A stretch of DNA of 64,000 nucleotides from assembly GCF_003667525.1 (NCBI RefSeq), contig NZ_RCUW01000005.1:186001-250000 (forward strand), read 5' to 3'. The notes under the pieces are model-generated. The model was not told where the DNA came from. It did not search any database and saw nothing but the letters and a program-made list of their open reading frames with translations. This stretch comes from Mycetocola_B reblochoni (lineage in GTDB: Bacteria; Actinomycetota; Actinomycetes; Actinomycetales; Microbacteriaceae). The position numbers and the translations under genes were made by a program. Shown in pieces: positions 8,408 to 18,807 of the stretch. Positions within the stretch are counted from its first letter, which is position 1, and each line of letters opens with the position of its first letter.

Positions 8408-11317
8408 ATGATCGTATTCCTCACTGTTTTCTTCGTCGCGTCACTGCTGATCCCCGCGCTCGGAAAACGGTGGGGGACCCGTGTCTTCCCCGTCATCGCT
8501 CTCGTGCCCGCCGCGGCGTTCGTCTACACGCTCACTCTGGGGCCGAGCGTCCTCGCCGGCGGCGCGGTCGTCGAGGAGCTGCCCTGGATCCCGATGCTCG
8601 ACCTCTCGCTGCTGTTCCGCATGGATGCGCTGGCCTGGGTCCTGTCCCTGGTGGTCACGGGCGTCGGAGCGCTCGTCCTGCTGTACTGCCGCCGCTACTT
8701 CACCGACACCGAGCCGGGGCTCGGCCGCTTCGCGGCCACGCTCTTCGCCTTCGCGGGGACGATGTTCGGACTGGTCACCGCCGACGACATCATGATGATG
8801 TTCATCTTCTGGGAGATCACGAGCGTCCTCTCCTACCTGCTGATCGGTCACTACACCGGTCGCCGGGAGAGCAGGGGTGCCGCGCTGCAGGCGCTGCTGG
8901 TGACCACCCTCGGCGGGCTGGTGATGCTCATCGGCGTCGTGATGATCTCCGTGCAGGCCGGCAGCAGCTCGCTCTCCGTCATCCTCGACTCCGGGCTCAG
9001 CGGCCCGGCCACGACGGCGGCCGTCCTGCTCATGCTCGTCGGCGCACTGTCCAAGAGTGCCCTCGTCCCCTTCCACTTCTGGCTGCCAGCCGCGATGGCC
9101 GCGCCCACCCCCGTCAGTGCGTATCTGCACGCCGCCGCGATGGTCAAGGCGGGCATCTACCTGGTGGCCAGGCTCGCGCCGGAGTTCTCCGACGTCCCCG
9201 GGTGGCACGCGGTCCTGGTCGGCTTCGGCGCCTGGACGATGCTGCTCGGCGCCTGGCGCTCCCTGCGGCAGTACGACCTCAAGCTCGTGCTCGCCTACGG
9301 CACCGTCTCCCAGCTCGGCTTCCTCACCATCGTCATGTCCTACGGCACGCCGGAGAGCGCGCAGGCGGGGCTGGCGCTGCTCCTCGCGCACGCCCTGTAC
9401 AAGGCCACGCTGTTCCTCGTGGTCGGCATCATCGACCACGACACCGGCACGCGCGACTGGCGCCAGCTGTCGGGGCTCGGCAAGCGCGCGCCCGTCCTGG
9501 CGACGATCAGCGCGATCGCCGTGGCGTCGATGGCCGGGCTGCCGCCCACGCTCGGCTTCGTGGCGAAGGAGAGCGTGTTCGCCTCCCTCATCGAGGGGGC
9601 CGCCGCGGGCGACCCCGCCGGCTGGGTCGCGCTGGTCGGCGTGACGCTCGGCTCCGTCCTGACCGTCGCCTACAGCGTCCGCTTCTTCTGGGGCGCGTTC
9701 GCGACCCGCAAGCGACACGTGCGCTGCGAGGTGCACCACGGCCCGCAGAGCATCCTCCTCGCGCCCGGCGTCCTCGCCGTGCTCACCCTGGTCCTCGGCT
9801 TCGCGGCCCCCGTGGTCGACCACATGGTGACGCCCTACGCCGAGACGATCGGCCAGACGCACGAGCACCTGGCACTCTGGCACGGCTTCACCCCCGCGCT
9901 TGGCCTGTCCGCCCTCGTCATCGCCGTCGGGCTGCTGCTGTTCCGCTGGCGCGCGGGCGTCGCACGGGCCCAGGACCGGGTACCGGACACCTTCGATGCC
10001 GCCCGCGGCTACTGGAAGATCATCACCGGCATCGACCGCTTCGCCGCCAAGGTCACGATCTTCGCCCAGCGCGGCGGACTGCCGCAGTACGTCGGGACGA
10101 TCCTGTCGGTGTTCGTCCTCAGCGTCGGCGCCGCCGCCTGCCTCGGCCGGGTGTGGCCCGACAGCTTCCGGGCGTGGGACTACCCGGTCCAGCCGGTCAT
10201 CGCCATCATCATGATCGTCGCCGCGCTCGGCGCGGCCAGGGCGCGCAGGCGGATGGCCGCCGTGCTGCTCGTCGGTGTCACCGGTTTCGGCCTCGTCGCG
10301 CTCTTCGCCTTCCACGGCGCCCCCGACCTGGCGCTCACCCAGGCCCTCGTCGAGACGATCACCCTGGTGGTGTTCATCCTCGTCATGCGCCGGCTCCCCG
10401 CCCGCATGTATGCCGAGCGTGAGCCGGGCAAGAAGGTGCGGAGGGCGATCATCGCGTCGTCGGTCGCCGTGGTGACCGGTGCGGTGGGCCTGATCGCCCT
10501 CGGCGCCCGACAGCACGCGCCCATCACCGCCGAGATGCCGCGACTGGCATACGAGGGCGGGCACGGCAGGAACATCGTCAACGTGATGCTCGTCGACATC
10601 AGGGCGTGGGACACGATGGGCGAGATCGCCGTCCTCGTCGTCGTCGCCACCGGCATCGCCAGCCTGCTCTTCGTCCGCACGCGCAACGTCGACCTCAAGC
10701 GCGTCCCCGGCGCCCGGCGCTCCCGCCTGGACCGGCGGGCCGTGCCCCCGGACCCGCACGTCTCCGATGCGGCGAACCGCGGGCCCCGTCAGGCCTGGCT
10801 GATCGGCGGGCGAACGCTGACCGTGTCCAACCGCTCGCTGCTCATCGAGGTCGTCGTGCGGCTGCTGTTCCACCCCGCGATCGTCGTGTCCATCTACCTG
10901 CTCTTCGCCGGGCACAACGAGCCGGGGGGCGGCTTCGCCGGCGGCCTGCTCGCCGGGCTGGCGCTCGTGTTCCGTTACCTCGCCGCGGGCAAGTACGAGC
11001 TGGCCGAGGCCGTGCCGATCGGCCCGGGCAAGGTCCTCGGGACGGGCCTCATCCTCGCCGTCGGCACCGCCGCAGGGGCGCTCGTCTTCGGCGGTGAGGC
11101 GCTGCAGTCGGCGTACTTCAGCACCGAGCTCCCCGTCCTCGGCTACGTGTCCTTCGGGACGTCGACGATCTTCGACGTCGGCGTCTACCTGGTCGTGGTC
11201 GGCCTGATCCTCGACATCCTCCGGAGCCTCGGAGCGCAGATCGACACCGACCAGGACAACAACGACGTCGGCAGCTCCGACGAATTCACCGGCAGCACGA
11301 AGGGAGCAGCCCGATGA
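8408..11317 (+). CDS. mrpA: Mrp Na+/H+ antiporter subunit A (with fused subunit B domain)
   Basis: First and largest subunit of the Mrp multisubunit cation/proton antiporter in the plasma membrane, which exports Na+ (or Li+/K+) in exchange for protons. It is 969 residues long. Residues about 1-500 are NuoL-like, with the proton-channel motif FHFWLPAAMAAPTPVSAYLHAAAMVKAG. The C-terminal part (about 790-960, HPAIVVSIYLLFAGHNEPGGGFAGG) is the MrpB domain, so no separate mrpB is needed. It overlaps mrpC by 4 bases. Start ATG at 8408. Confidence 0.95.
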   Translation: MIVFLTVFFVASLLIPALGKRWGTRVFPVIALVPAAAFVYTLTLGPSVLAGGAVVEELPWIPMLDLSLLFRMDALAWVLSLVVTGVGALVLLYCRRYFTDTEPGLGRFAATLFAFAGTMFGLVTADDIMMMFIFWEITSVLSYLLIGHYTGRRESRGAALQALLVTTLGGLVMLIGVVMISVQAGSSSLSVILDSGLSGPATTAAVLLMLVGALSKSALVPFHFWLPAAMAAPTPVSAYLHAAAMVKAGIYLVARLAPEFSDVPGWHAVLVGFGAWTMLLGAWRSLRQYDLKLVLAYGTVSQLGFLTIVMSYGTPESAQAGLALLLAHALYKATLFLVVGIIDHDTGTRDWRQLSGLGKRAPVLATISAIAVASMAGLPPTLGFVAKESVFASLIEGAAAGDPAGWVALVGVTLGSVLTVAYSVRFFWGAFATRKRHVRCEVHHGPQSILLAPGVLAVLTLVLGFAAPVVDHMVTPYAETIGQTHEHLALWHGFTPALGLSALVIAVGLLLFRWRAGVARAQDRVPDTFDAARGYWKIITGIDRFAAKVTIFAQRGGLPQYVGTILSVFVLSVGAAACLGRVWPDSFRAWDYPVQPVIAIIMIVAALGAARARRRMAAVLLVGVTGFGLVALFAFHGAPDLALTQALVETITLVVFILVMRRLPARMYAEREPGKKVRRAIIASSVAVVTGAVGLIALGARQHAPITAEMPRLAYEGGHGRNIVNVMLVDIRAWDTMGEIAVLVVVATGIASLLFVRTRNVDLKRVPGARRSRLDRRAVPPDPHVSDAANRGPRQAWLIGGRTLTVSNRSLLIEVVVRLLFHPAIVVSIYLLFAGHNEPGGGFAGGLLAGLALVFRYLAAGKYELAEAVPIGPGKVLGTGLILAVGTAAGALVFGGEALQSAYFSTELPVLGYVSFGTSTIFDVGVYLVVVGLILDILRSLGAQIDTDQDNNDVGSSDEFTGSTKGAAR

Positions 11318-11858
11318 CCGCCTCGCTCACCCTCGTGATCCTCATGGCCGTGCTCTACGGTGTCGGCGTCTACGTCATGCTCGAGCGCAGCCTCACCCGG
11401 CTGCTCATCGGGTTCCTCCTGGTCGGCAACGCGACCAACATCCTCATCTTCCTGATGAGCGGGGAGCCGGGGAAGCCGCCGCTGGTCGGCGACGACCTCA
11501 GCGCCGATGGCATGGCCGACCCGCTTCCGCAGGCCTTCATCCTCACGGCGATCGTCATCAACTTCGGCGTGACGGCGTTCATCCTCGCCCTCATCTACCG
11601 CAGCTGGTGGCTGGCCAGGCTCGGCGACCAGGGCGACGTCCTGCCCGACGAGCACGCGGGCGAGACCGAGGAGCAGACCGAGGCCGTCTTCCGCTCGGTC
11701 GACGACGACGACGCCGCCATCCAGCGTGCGCTCGACGAGAGCGACGAGCACGCGGACGACGACAACGACAACTCCCGTGCGGCCGCCGCCGCGTCGGAGA
11801 AGAAGCGGGCCAAGGCCGCCGGCAGAGGCCAGGGCACGGACACGACGGGAGACGAGAA

Positions 11859-11862
<4 letters not shown>
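11314..11862 (+). CDS. mrpC: Mrp Na+/H+ antiporter subunit C
   Basis: NuoK-like membrane subunit. Residues 1-110 carry three helices (LMAVLYGVGVYVMLERSLTRLLIGF; NATNILIFLMSG; AFILTAIVINFGVTAFILAL). A 70-residue acidic, then Lys/Ala-rich cytoplasmic tail extends beyond the usual family length of about 110-125. It is coupled to its neighbours by an ATGA overlap upstream and a GTGA overlap downstream. Confidence 0.93.
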
Positions 11863-13465
<1,603 letters not shown>

Positions 13466-13469
<4 letters not shown>

Positions 13470-14062
13470 CCACGGTCTCCTCACGGCGCAGGCGCGTCGC
13501 CAGCTACATCGTCCTCCTGATCGGCCTCGCGCTGCTGTGGTGCCTGATCTGGGGGAGCTTCAGCGCCCTGACCGTGCTCACAGGGCTGATCCTCGGCCTG
13601 CTGGTGTCGGTGTTCTTCTACCTGCCGGCCGTCGAGCTGTCCGGCCGGGTGAACGTGTTCCGGCTGGTGGTGTTCCTGCTCCGGATCCTCTGGGACATCA
13701 TGATCGCCTCGATGCACATCACCTGGATGGTCATTCGGCCGGGGTTCCAGACGAGCAACGCGATCATCGCGGTTCAGCTGCACACCCGGTCCGACCTCAT
13801 CCTCGCGTGGACGGCCGAGGCGGTCTCCATCGTCCCCGGCTCGATCATCGTCGACCAGGACAGGGAGACCTCGACGCTGTACATCCACGCGATCGACATG
13901 TCGAACGAGCAGGACATCGACAAGTTGGTGCGACAGGTGCTCGCCGTCGAAAGGCGCATGCTGCTCGCGGTCGGCTCGCCGAGTGAGGCGGCCGACGCCA
14001 GGAGCCGCGCCCGCGAGGAGCGGGCGGCGCGGGCGGCGGCTCGGAAGGGAGGCCAGCGGTGA
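13466..14062 (+). CDS. mrpE: Mrp Na+/H+ antiporter subunit E
   Basis: A 198-residue membrane subunit with two or three N-terminal helices (about 14-32, 35-55 and 62-85) and the family motif PGFQTSNAIIAVQLHTRSDL, then a cytoplasmic domain with ITxxPGS-like SIVPGSIIVDQD. An Arg/Ala-rich tail ends the protein. ATGA overlap with mrpD and GTGA overlap with mrpF. Confidence 0.93.
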
Positions 14063-14340
14063 CCGACACCGTCTTCGGGATGACCATGATCGTCCTCATC
14101 TGCGCGCTGTTCACCGCGGGAGCGGTGGCGGCCGTGTACCGCATCATCGTCGGGCCGGCCCTGCTGGACAGGGTCGTCGCCACCGACGTGCTCATCGCCA
14201 CCGTCATGTGCGCGCTCGGCGCCGAGATGGCGATCAACCACCACACCCACACCCTGCCCGTGCTGCTGGTCCTGGCGATGTTCGCCGTCGTCGGGTCGAT
14301 CAGCGCGGCGCGCTTCCTCGCGAACCAGGACGACGCATGA
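14059..14340 (+). CDS. mrpF: Mrp Na+/H+ antiporter subunit F
   Basis: A 93-residue protein with three helices, typical of MrpF. The core YRIIVGPALLDRVVATDVL matches the conserved R-GP--DRv-a-D pattern, whose Asp is in the cation path. The GTG start at 14059 overlaps the mrpE stop; its own stop overlaps the mrpG start. Confidence 0.93.
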   Translation: MTDTVFGMTMIVLICALFTAGAVAAVYRIIVGPALLDRVVATDVLIATVMCALGAEMAINHHTHTLPVLLVLAMFAVVGSISAARFLANQDDA

Positions 14341-14759
14341 CCGACTTCGCCGACACCGTCACCCTCGTCCTCGTCTTCTTCGGAGCGCTGATGTGCTTCG
14401 CCGCCGGCGTGGGTCTGCTGCGCTTCCCCGACGTGCTGGCCCGGCTGCACGCGGCCACTAAGCCGCAGATCTTCGGTCTCATCGTGATCTGCTTCGACAT
14501 CGTGCTGTCCTCGCCCGGGATCGGGACCATCACCATGGCCGTGGCGATCATCGTGTTCCAGGCGCTGACCGCGCCCGTCTCGGCCCATCTGGTGTCCCGT
14601 GCCGCCTACCGCTCGGGCCGGTTCCGCCCCGAGTCGCTCATCCGCGACGACCTGGCCGTGCGGATGGCGTCGGGGGACGAGGCGAGTGCGGGTGCCGCCC
14701 CGGGCCGCGGCGACGGCACGGGCCCCGACGACGCGAGCGCGGGGCGCCCGACCGACTGA
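14337..14759 (+). CDS. mrpG: Mrp Na+/H+ antiporter subunit G
   Basis: Last subunit of the antiporter, 140 residues from the ATG at 14337. Three helices with the family motif GLLRFPDVLARLHAATKPQ and TAPVSAHLVSRAAYRSG. The C-terminal 35 residues are a Gly/Asp/Ala-rich extension. It ends the A(B)-C-D-E-F-G operon and runs into a terminator hairpin. Confidence 0.93.
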   Translation: MTDFADTVTLVLVFFGALMCFAAGVGLLRFPDVLARLHAATKPQIFGLIVICFDIVLSSPGIGTITMAVAIIVFQALTAPVSAHLVSRAAYRSGRFRPESLIRDDLAVRMASGDEASAGAAPGRGDGTGPDDASAGRPTD

Positions 14760-14779
14760 TCCGTCGGCGGACGCCCCGC
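14739..14779. terminator. Hairpin between mrpG and the convergent HExxH gene
   Basis: An 8-bp GC stem (14739-14746 with 14772-14779) enclosing a second small GAC/GTC stem. It covers the mrpG stop codon and lies between convergent genes, so it may serve both strands. Confidence 0.55.
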
Positions 14780-14796
14780 GTGATGACCCTGAGGAC

Positions 14797-15843
14797 TTAG
14801 CAGCCCGCCTCGGCGACCGCCTCGATCTGAGCCGTGTCGGCCTTCTCGTAGACGTCGAGCTGACCGCGCCCCATCTGCTCCGTCATCGCCTGGGCGAAGA
14901 TCTCCTGCGGCTGCTGCTCGCCGGCGAAGGGGCCGCCGCCGTTCGCGAGGTCGGCGCACTCCTGCGACTGGCCCGCCCGGACGTGCGACGCCTCGTGCGC
15001 CGCGACCGTGCGCGCGGCGTCGACGCTGGTGATGTCGTCGGCGATCGAGTTGCTCAACGTCACCTCGGCGTCGACGCCCTCTCCGACGCCGAGAGCCCTG
15101 GCCTGGCCACCATAACCGTTGTCGCCGCCGTAGCCGTTCACCGTGTCCTGCCAGGTGATGCTCACCTCCGCCTTGTCCGCAAGCGCCCGAACGTAGCGCT
15201 CCGCGACCTTCGTGCCGTCGTCGCCGGCGGCGGTCGCCTCGGTCCATGCGGTCTTCTCGCTCGCGGCGATCGCGCCGCGGGCCGCGTCGTCAGCGGTCGT
15301 GTCGGCCTCGTCGGACGTGGACGGGTCAGATTCTGACGACTCGGACTCTGCCGACTCCGAGTCCGAGGACTCCGACTCCGACGACTCCGAGTCGCTCGCC
15401 TCGGGCGCACCTGACTCCGGCCCGGCCTCGGTGTCATCGGTGGGGACGCTGTCGTCAGCGGAGGGGGAGGGCGTCGAGTCGTCGGCGTCCTCGGAGCTCG
15501 CGTCGTCCTGCGCATCGATCCACGCTCGCGGGTCGAGCCAGGGGGCACCGGAGGGCGGCGTGCGGACACTGCTGTCGGCGCTCGTGCTCGCGCTGCTCTC
15601 CGGGCCGCTGTCGCTGTCGTGCTCGCTGTGACTGTCGGTCACGAAGGCGTCGGCGTCGGGAGCGGTGGCGGAGCCCGACCGGTCGACCACGGTGACCGGG
15701 GCGTCGGTCGTGCCGCGCTCGAGAAGCGGTGCGGCCTGCACGGCCGGGACGGCGCAGAGCGCGGTCACGGCGAGCGCACCGCCGAGCACCGCTCCGGTCA
15801 GCGGTGCGCGGCGTGCTGTTCGGGTGTGACGGAACATCGTCAT
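14797..15843 (-). CDS. Secreted acidic protein with HExxH putative zinc-protease motif
   Basis: A 348-residue exported protein. Residues 1-38 form a signal peptide ending near VQAAP. Residues about 65-190 are low complexity and very rich in Ser, Asp and Glu (SES/SDS repeats). A folded C-terminal domain follows (about 190-348). It contains HEASH (283-287), the HExxH zinc-metalloprotease signature, with Glu314 in PQEIFAQAM as a possible third ligand, and Cys296 and Cys348 for a disulfide. I do not know the family; the overall layout resembles small secreted minigluzincin-like domains. Start ATG at 15843 has AAGGAA 9 bases upstream. Protease activity is inferred only from the motif. Confidence 0.7.
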   Translation of the reverse strand: MTMFRHTRTARRAPLTGAVLGGALAVTALCAVPAVQAAPLLERGTTDAPVTVVDRSGSATAPDADAFVTDSHSEHDSDSGPESSASTSADSSVRTPPSGAPWLDPRAWIDAQDDASSEDADDSTPSPSADDSVPTDDTEAGPESGAPEASDSESSESESSDSESAESESSESDPSTSDEADTTADDAARGAIAASEKTAWTEATAAGDDGTKVAERYVRALADKAEVSITWQDTVNGYGGDNGYGGQARALGVGEGVDAEVTLSNSIADDITSVDAARTVAAHEASHVRAGQSQECADLANGGGPFAGEQQPQEIFAQAMTEQMGRGQLDVYEKADTAQIEAVAEAGC

Positions 15844-16194
15844 AGTGGGTGTTTCCTTCCCTGTTGATGGTTGCTCGCTGGCGCGGGGGCACGTCGAGTC
15901 GACTCGTCAGGCACGAGAGTGCGCCGTGCGGGTTCACGGCGGGAGTCATGTCCGCGGCGCCGATCGCGCCTGGGTGCGCGCGCCGTCTTCCGCGGTGGGA
16001 CGAGGCGGTCATCGACCGCTCAACGGGTTGTGGCGGCGACGATAGCCACCGCTCCGCCGAACCATCCTGACGATCGAGTGTTCTGTGGAGGAAGCGGCGA
16101 GGACGTCGTTCGTCCGCCCTCGCCGCGCACCGATCGGGGGCCGCCGCGGACGACGACGGGGCTACGGAACGCGACCCCGTGCTGCTACGCTGAA
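15844..16194. promoter_or_regulatory. Gene-free region upstream of the HExxH gene and of glyA
   Basis: About 350 bp without a credible gene. It must hold the promoter of the minus-strand secreted protein on its left side and that of glyA on its right. A hairpin (16094-16102 with 16118-16126, with further inner pairing) sits at 16094-16126. TACGCT at 16186-16191 is a plausible -10 placing the start of transcription at the 5' end of the riboswitch. No other structure seen. Confidence 0.4.
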
Positions 16195-16297
16195 CCGTGT
16201 CGCAACTGGCGTAGAAGCGGGGTCCGCGCACCCCGCCCAAGATGGTCACCATCGGGGAGCGACTGACACGGATTCGGCCGCACGCCTGGGCCGATAC
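16195..16297 (+). promoter_or_regulatory. ZTP (ZMP) riboswitch, pfl motif, upstream of glyA-folD
   Basis: Senses ZTP/ZMP, the AICAR alarmone that accumulates when 10-formyl-THF is short, and switches on one-carbon genes. Seen here: a 7-bp P1 helix (16195-16201 with 16265-16271) directly followed by CGCAACTGGCG, an internal arm ending in CGGGGAGCGACT, and a second helix (16274-16278 with 16290-16294) presenting the conserved GCCTGGGC. These are the hallmark conserved blocks of the pfl motif in the right order and spacing. The ribosome site for glyA (GGAG at 16331-16334) lies about 35 bases downstream, compatible with translational or attenuation control. Confidence 0.9.
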
Positions 16298-16341
16298 GGA
16301 TTCGATTCTGCCCATCCGCCGCTGTCGTAAGGAGCCCCGTC

Positions 16342-17613
16342 GTGACCGACACCTTCAACGCCCCCCTGTCCGAGGTCGATCCGGAGATCGCCGCCGTTCT
16401 CGAGCAGGAGCTCGGTCGCCAGCGCGACTACCTCGAGATGATCGCGAGCGAGAACTTCGTCCCCGTCTCGGTCCTGCAGTCGCAGGGCTCGGTGCTCACC
16501 AACAAGTACGCCGAGGGCTACCCCGGACGCCGTTACTACGGCGGATGCGAGTTCGTCGACGTCGCCGAGTCGCTCGCCATCGAGCGGGCGAAGAGCCTCT
16601 TCGGGGCCGCATACGCCAACGTCCAGCCCCACTCCGGCGCCTCGGCGAACGCCGCGGTCCTCTCCGCGATCGCGACCCCTGGCGACACCATCCTCGGCCT
16701 CGAGCTCGCCCACGGCGGCCACCTGACGCACGGCATGAAGCTCAACTTTTCCGGCAAGCTCTACGACGCCGTCTCCTACGGGGTCGACCCCGAGACCTTC
16801 CTCGTCGACATGAACGTCGTGCGCGACAAAGCCCTCGCGCACAAGCCGAAGGTCATCATCGCCGGCTGGTCGGCGTACCCCCGTCATCTGGACTTCCAGG
16901 CCTTCCGGGACATCGCGGACGAGGTCGGCGCCACGCTCTGGGTCGACATGGCGCACTTCGCCGGGCTGGTCGCCGCGGGGCTGCACCCCTCGCCCGTCCC
17001 CTACGCCGACGTGGTGTCCTCGACGGTGCACAAGACCATCGGCGGACCGCGCTCGGGCTTCATCGTCAGCCGCGACACCGAGCTGGCAAAGAAGCTCAAC
17101 TCGAACGTGTTCCCCGGTCAGCAGGGCGGGCCGCTCATGCACGTGATCGCGGCCAAGGCGACCGCGTTCAAGCTGGCCGCCACCGACGAGTTCGCCGACA
17201 GGCAGGCGCGCACGATCAGCGGTGCGCGCATCCTGGCCGAGCGGCTGACCTCGGACGACTCGCGGGCGGCCGGCGTCGACGTGCTCACCGGCGGGACCGA
17301 CGTCCACCTCGTGCTCGCCGACTTGCGCACCTCGCCCCTCGACGGTCAGCAGGCCGAGGACGTCCTCCACTCGGTCGGGATCACCGTCAACCGCAACTCG
17401 GTGCCGTTCGACCCGCGCCCGCCGATGGTGACCTCCGGTCTCCGGATCGGCACCCCCGCGCTGGCGACCCGTGGTTTCGGGGACGCCGAGTTCACCGAGG
17501 TCGCCGACATCATCGCGCTGGCGCTCCGGCCGGGCGCGGACGTCCCCGGCCTGCGGCAGCGCGTGGCCGCGCTGACCGAGCGCTTCCCGCTCTACCCCGG
17601 TCTGGCCCAGTAG
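16342..17613 (+). CDS. glyA: Serine hydroxymethyltransferase
   Basis: PLP enzyme converting serine and THF to glycine and 5,10-methylene-THF, the main entry of one-carbon units. 423 residues, normal length. The PLP lysine is Lys231 in SSTVHKTIGGPRSG. Other signatures are YAEGYPGRRYYGG (substrate loop) and HSGASANAAV. The GTG start at 16342 has GGAG upstream and is preceded by the ZTP riboswitch. folD begins one base after its stop, so both form one unit. Confidence 0.97.
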   Translation: MTDTFNAPLSEVDPEIAAVLEQELGRQRDYLEMIASENFVPVSVLQSQGSVLTNKYAEGYPGRRYYGGCEFVDVAESLAIERAKSLFGAAYANVQPHSGASANAAVLSAIATPGDTILGLELAHGGHLTHGMKLNFSGKLYDAVSYGVDPETFLVDMNVVRDKALAHKPKVIIAGWSAYPRHLDFQAFRDIADEVGATLWVDMAHFAGLVAAGLHPSPVPYADVVSSTVHKTIGGPRSGFIVSRDTELAKKLNSNVFPGQQGGPLMHVIAAKATAFKLAATDEFADRQARTISGARILAERLTSDDSRAAGVDVLTGGTDVHLVLADLRTSPLDGQQAEDVLHSVGITVNRNSVPFDPRPPMVTSGLRIGTPALATRGFGDAEFTEVADIIALALRPGADVPGLRQRVAALTERFPLYPGLAQ

Positions 17614-17614
17614 C

Positions 17615-18496
17615 GTGTCGGCGATCAGACTGGACGGCCTGGCCGCATCGGGCGCCATCAAGGCGGAGCTGCGTGAGCGCGTCGCCGTGCTCAGGTCGCG
17701 GGGCGTGGTCCCCGGGCTCGGGACGCTGCTCGTCGGCGACAACCCCGCGTCGCGCTCCTACGTCACGGGGAAGCACCGCGACTGCGCCGAGGTCGGCATC
17801 GAGTCGATCCAGGTGGAGCTGCCCGCCGACGCGGGTGAGGCGGACATCAGGGCGGCCATCGCTGAGCTCAACGCGAACCCCGCCGTCACCGGGTACATCG
17901 TCCAACTGCCGCTGCCCGACGGTGTCGACGAGAACGCGATGCTCGAGCTCATCGATCCGGCGAAGGACGCGGACGGGCTGCACCCGATGAACCTCGGCGC
18001 CCTCGTGGCCAACGTCTCCGGACCGATGCGCACGCCGCTGCCGTGCACCCCGGCGGGGATCGTGCAGCTGCTGCTGCGCAACGACGTCGCCATCTCGGGC
18101 TCCCACGTCACCGTGATCGGCAGGGGGCTGACCGTCGGCCGGCCGCTGGGCCTGCTGCTGACCCGCAAGGGCCTGGACGCCACCGTCACCCTCACGCACT
18201 CGCGTACCCCCGACCTGGCCGAGCAGGTCAGCCGCGCGGACATCGTCGTGGCCGCCGTCGGCGTGCCGCACCTGGTGAAGCCGGAGTGGGTCAAGCCGGG
18301 CGCGGCCGTGCTCGACGTCGGCGTGACCCGGGTGGGAACGACCGAATCGGGACGGGCCAAGCTCGCGGGCGACGTCGACCCGGCCGTGGCCGAGGTGGCC
18401 GGCTGGCTGTCGCCCAACCCCGGCGGCGTCGGACCCATGACGCGGGCGCTGCTGCTGGAGAACGTCGTCCTAGCTGCGGAGCGCGCTGGCGTCTGA
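17615..18496 (+). CDS. folD: Bifunctional methylene-THF dehydrogenase / methenyl-THF cyclohydrolase
   Basis: Interconverts 5,10-methylene-THF, methenyl-THF and 10-formyl-THF. The 293-residue length is standard. Catalytic region SYVTGKHRDCAEVGI contains the conserved Tyr and Lys; GYIVQLPLPDGVDE and DADGLHPMNLG follow. The NADP-binding domain has VTVIGRGLTVGRPLG, and the C-terminus PGGVGPMTRALLLENV. The GTG start at 17615 is one base after the glyA stop, so it is translationally coupled and under the same riboswitch. Confidence 0.97.
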   Translation: MSAIRLDGLAASGAIKAELRERVAVLRSRGVVPGLGTLLVGDNPASRSYVTGKHRDCAEVGIESIQVELPADAGEADIRAAIAELNANPAVTGYIVQLPLPDGVDENAMLELIDPAKDADGLHPMNLGALVANVSGPMRTPLPCTPAGIVQLLLRNDVAISGSHVTVIGRGLTVGRPLGLLLTRKGLDATVTLTHSRTPDLAEQVSRADIVVAAVGVPHLVKPEWVKPGAAVLDVGVTRVGTTESGRAKLAGDVDPAVAEVAGWLSPNPGGVGPMTRALLLENVVLAAERAGV

Positions 18497-18520
18497 CACC
18501 GCCCGCTCGTCGCCGAGTTC

Positions 18521-18550
18521 TGGCCCCGTGGAGAACGTTCCGCGGGGCCA
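18521..18550 (+). terminator. Terminator of the glyA-folD operon
   Basis: An 11-bp stem (18521-18531 with 18540-18550, one G-T pair) with an 8-base loop (agaacgtt), 25 bases after the folD stop. The remaining 250 bp to the next gene contain a plausible -10 TAGTAT near 18757 and nothing else recognised. Confidence 0.75.
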
Positions 18551-18807
18551 GCGCTCGCATCAGCCGTGCGTGCCGCTGTGCCGGGAGTGCGCGGCGAGGA
18601 CGCCGTCCTGCAGGAGCAGGCCGATCGGAGGGCGCGAGGAGGCGTCGGTGTGATGCTCGCTCCCGCGGCTGCTCCAGCAACGGGTGGTCGCCGCGGGGGA
18701 GGGGATGAGGTGGGGTGTGGACACGTGATGCCAATCTGCGGGGGTTCGGTGCCTGAATAGTATGGGCAGCACCCGGGCTGCCGGTCACGATCCGAAACGG
18801 ACCCATC

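Noticed and set aside
18560..18772. Possible 70-residue minus-strand protein between folD and the AraC gene
   Set aside because: No ribosome site, Ser/His/Arg/Pro-rich, overlaps the AraC promoter region.
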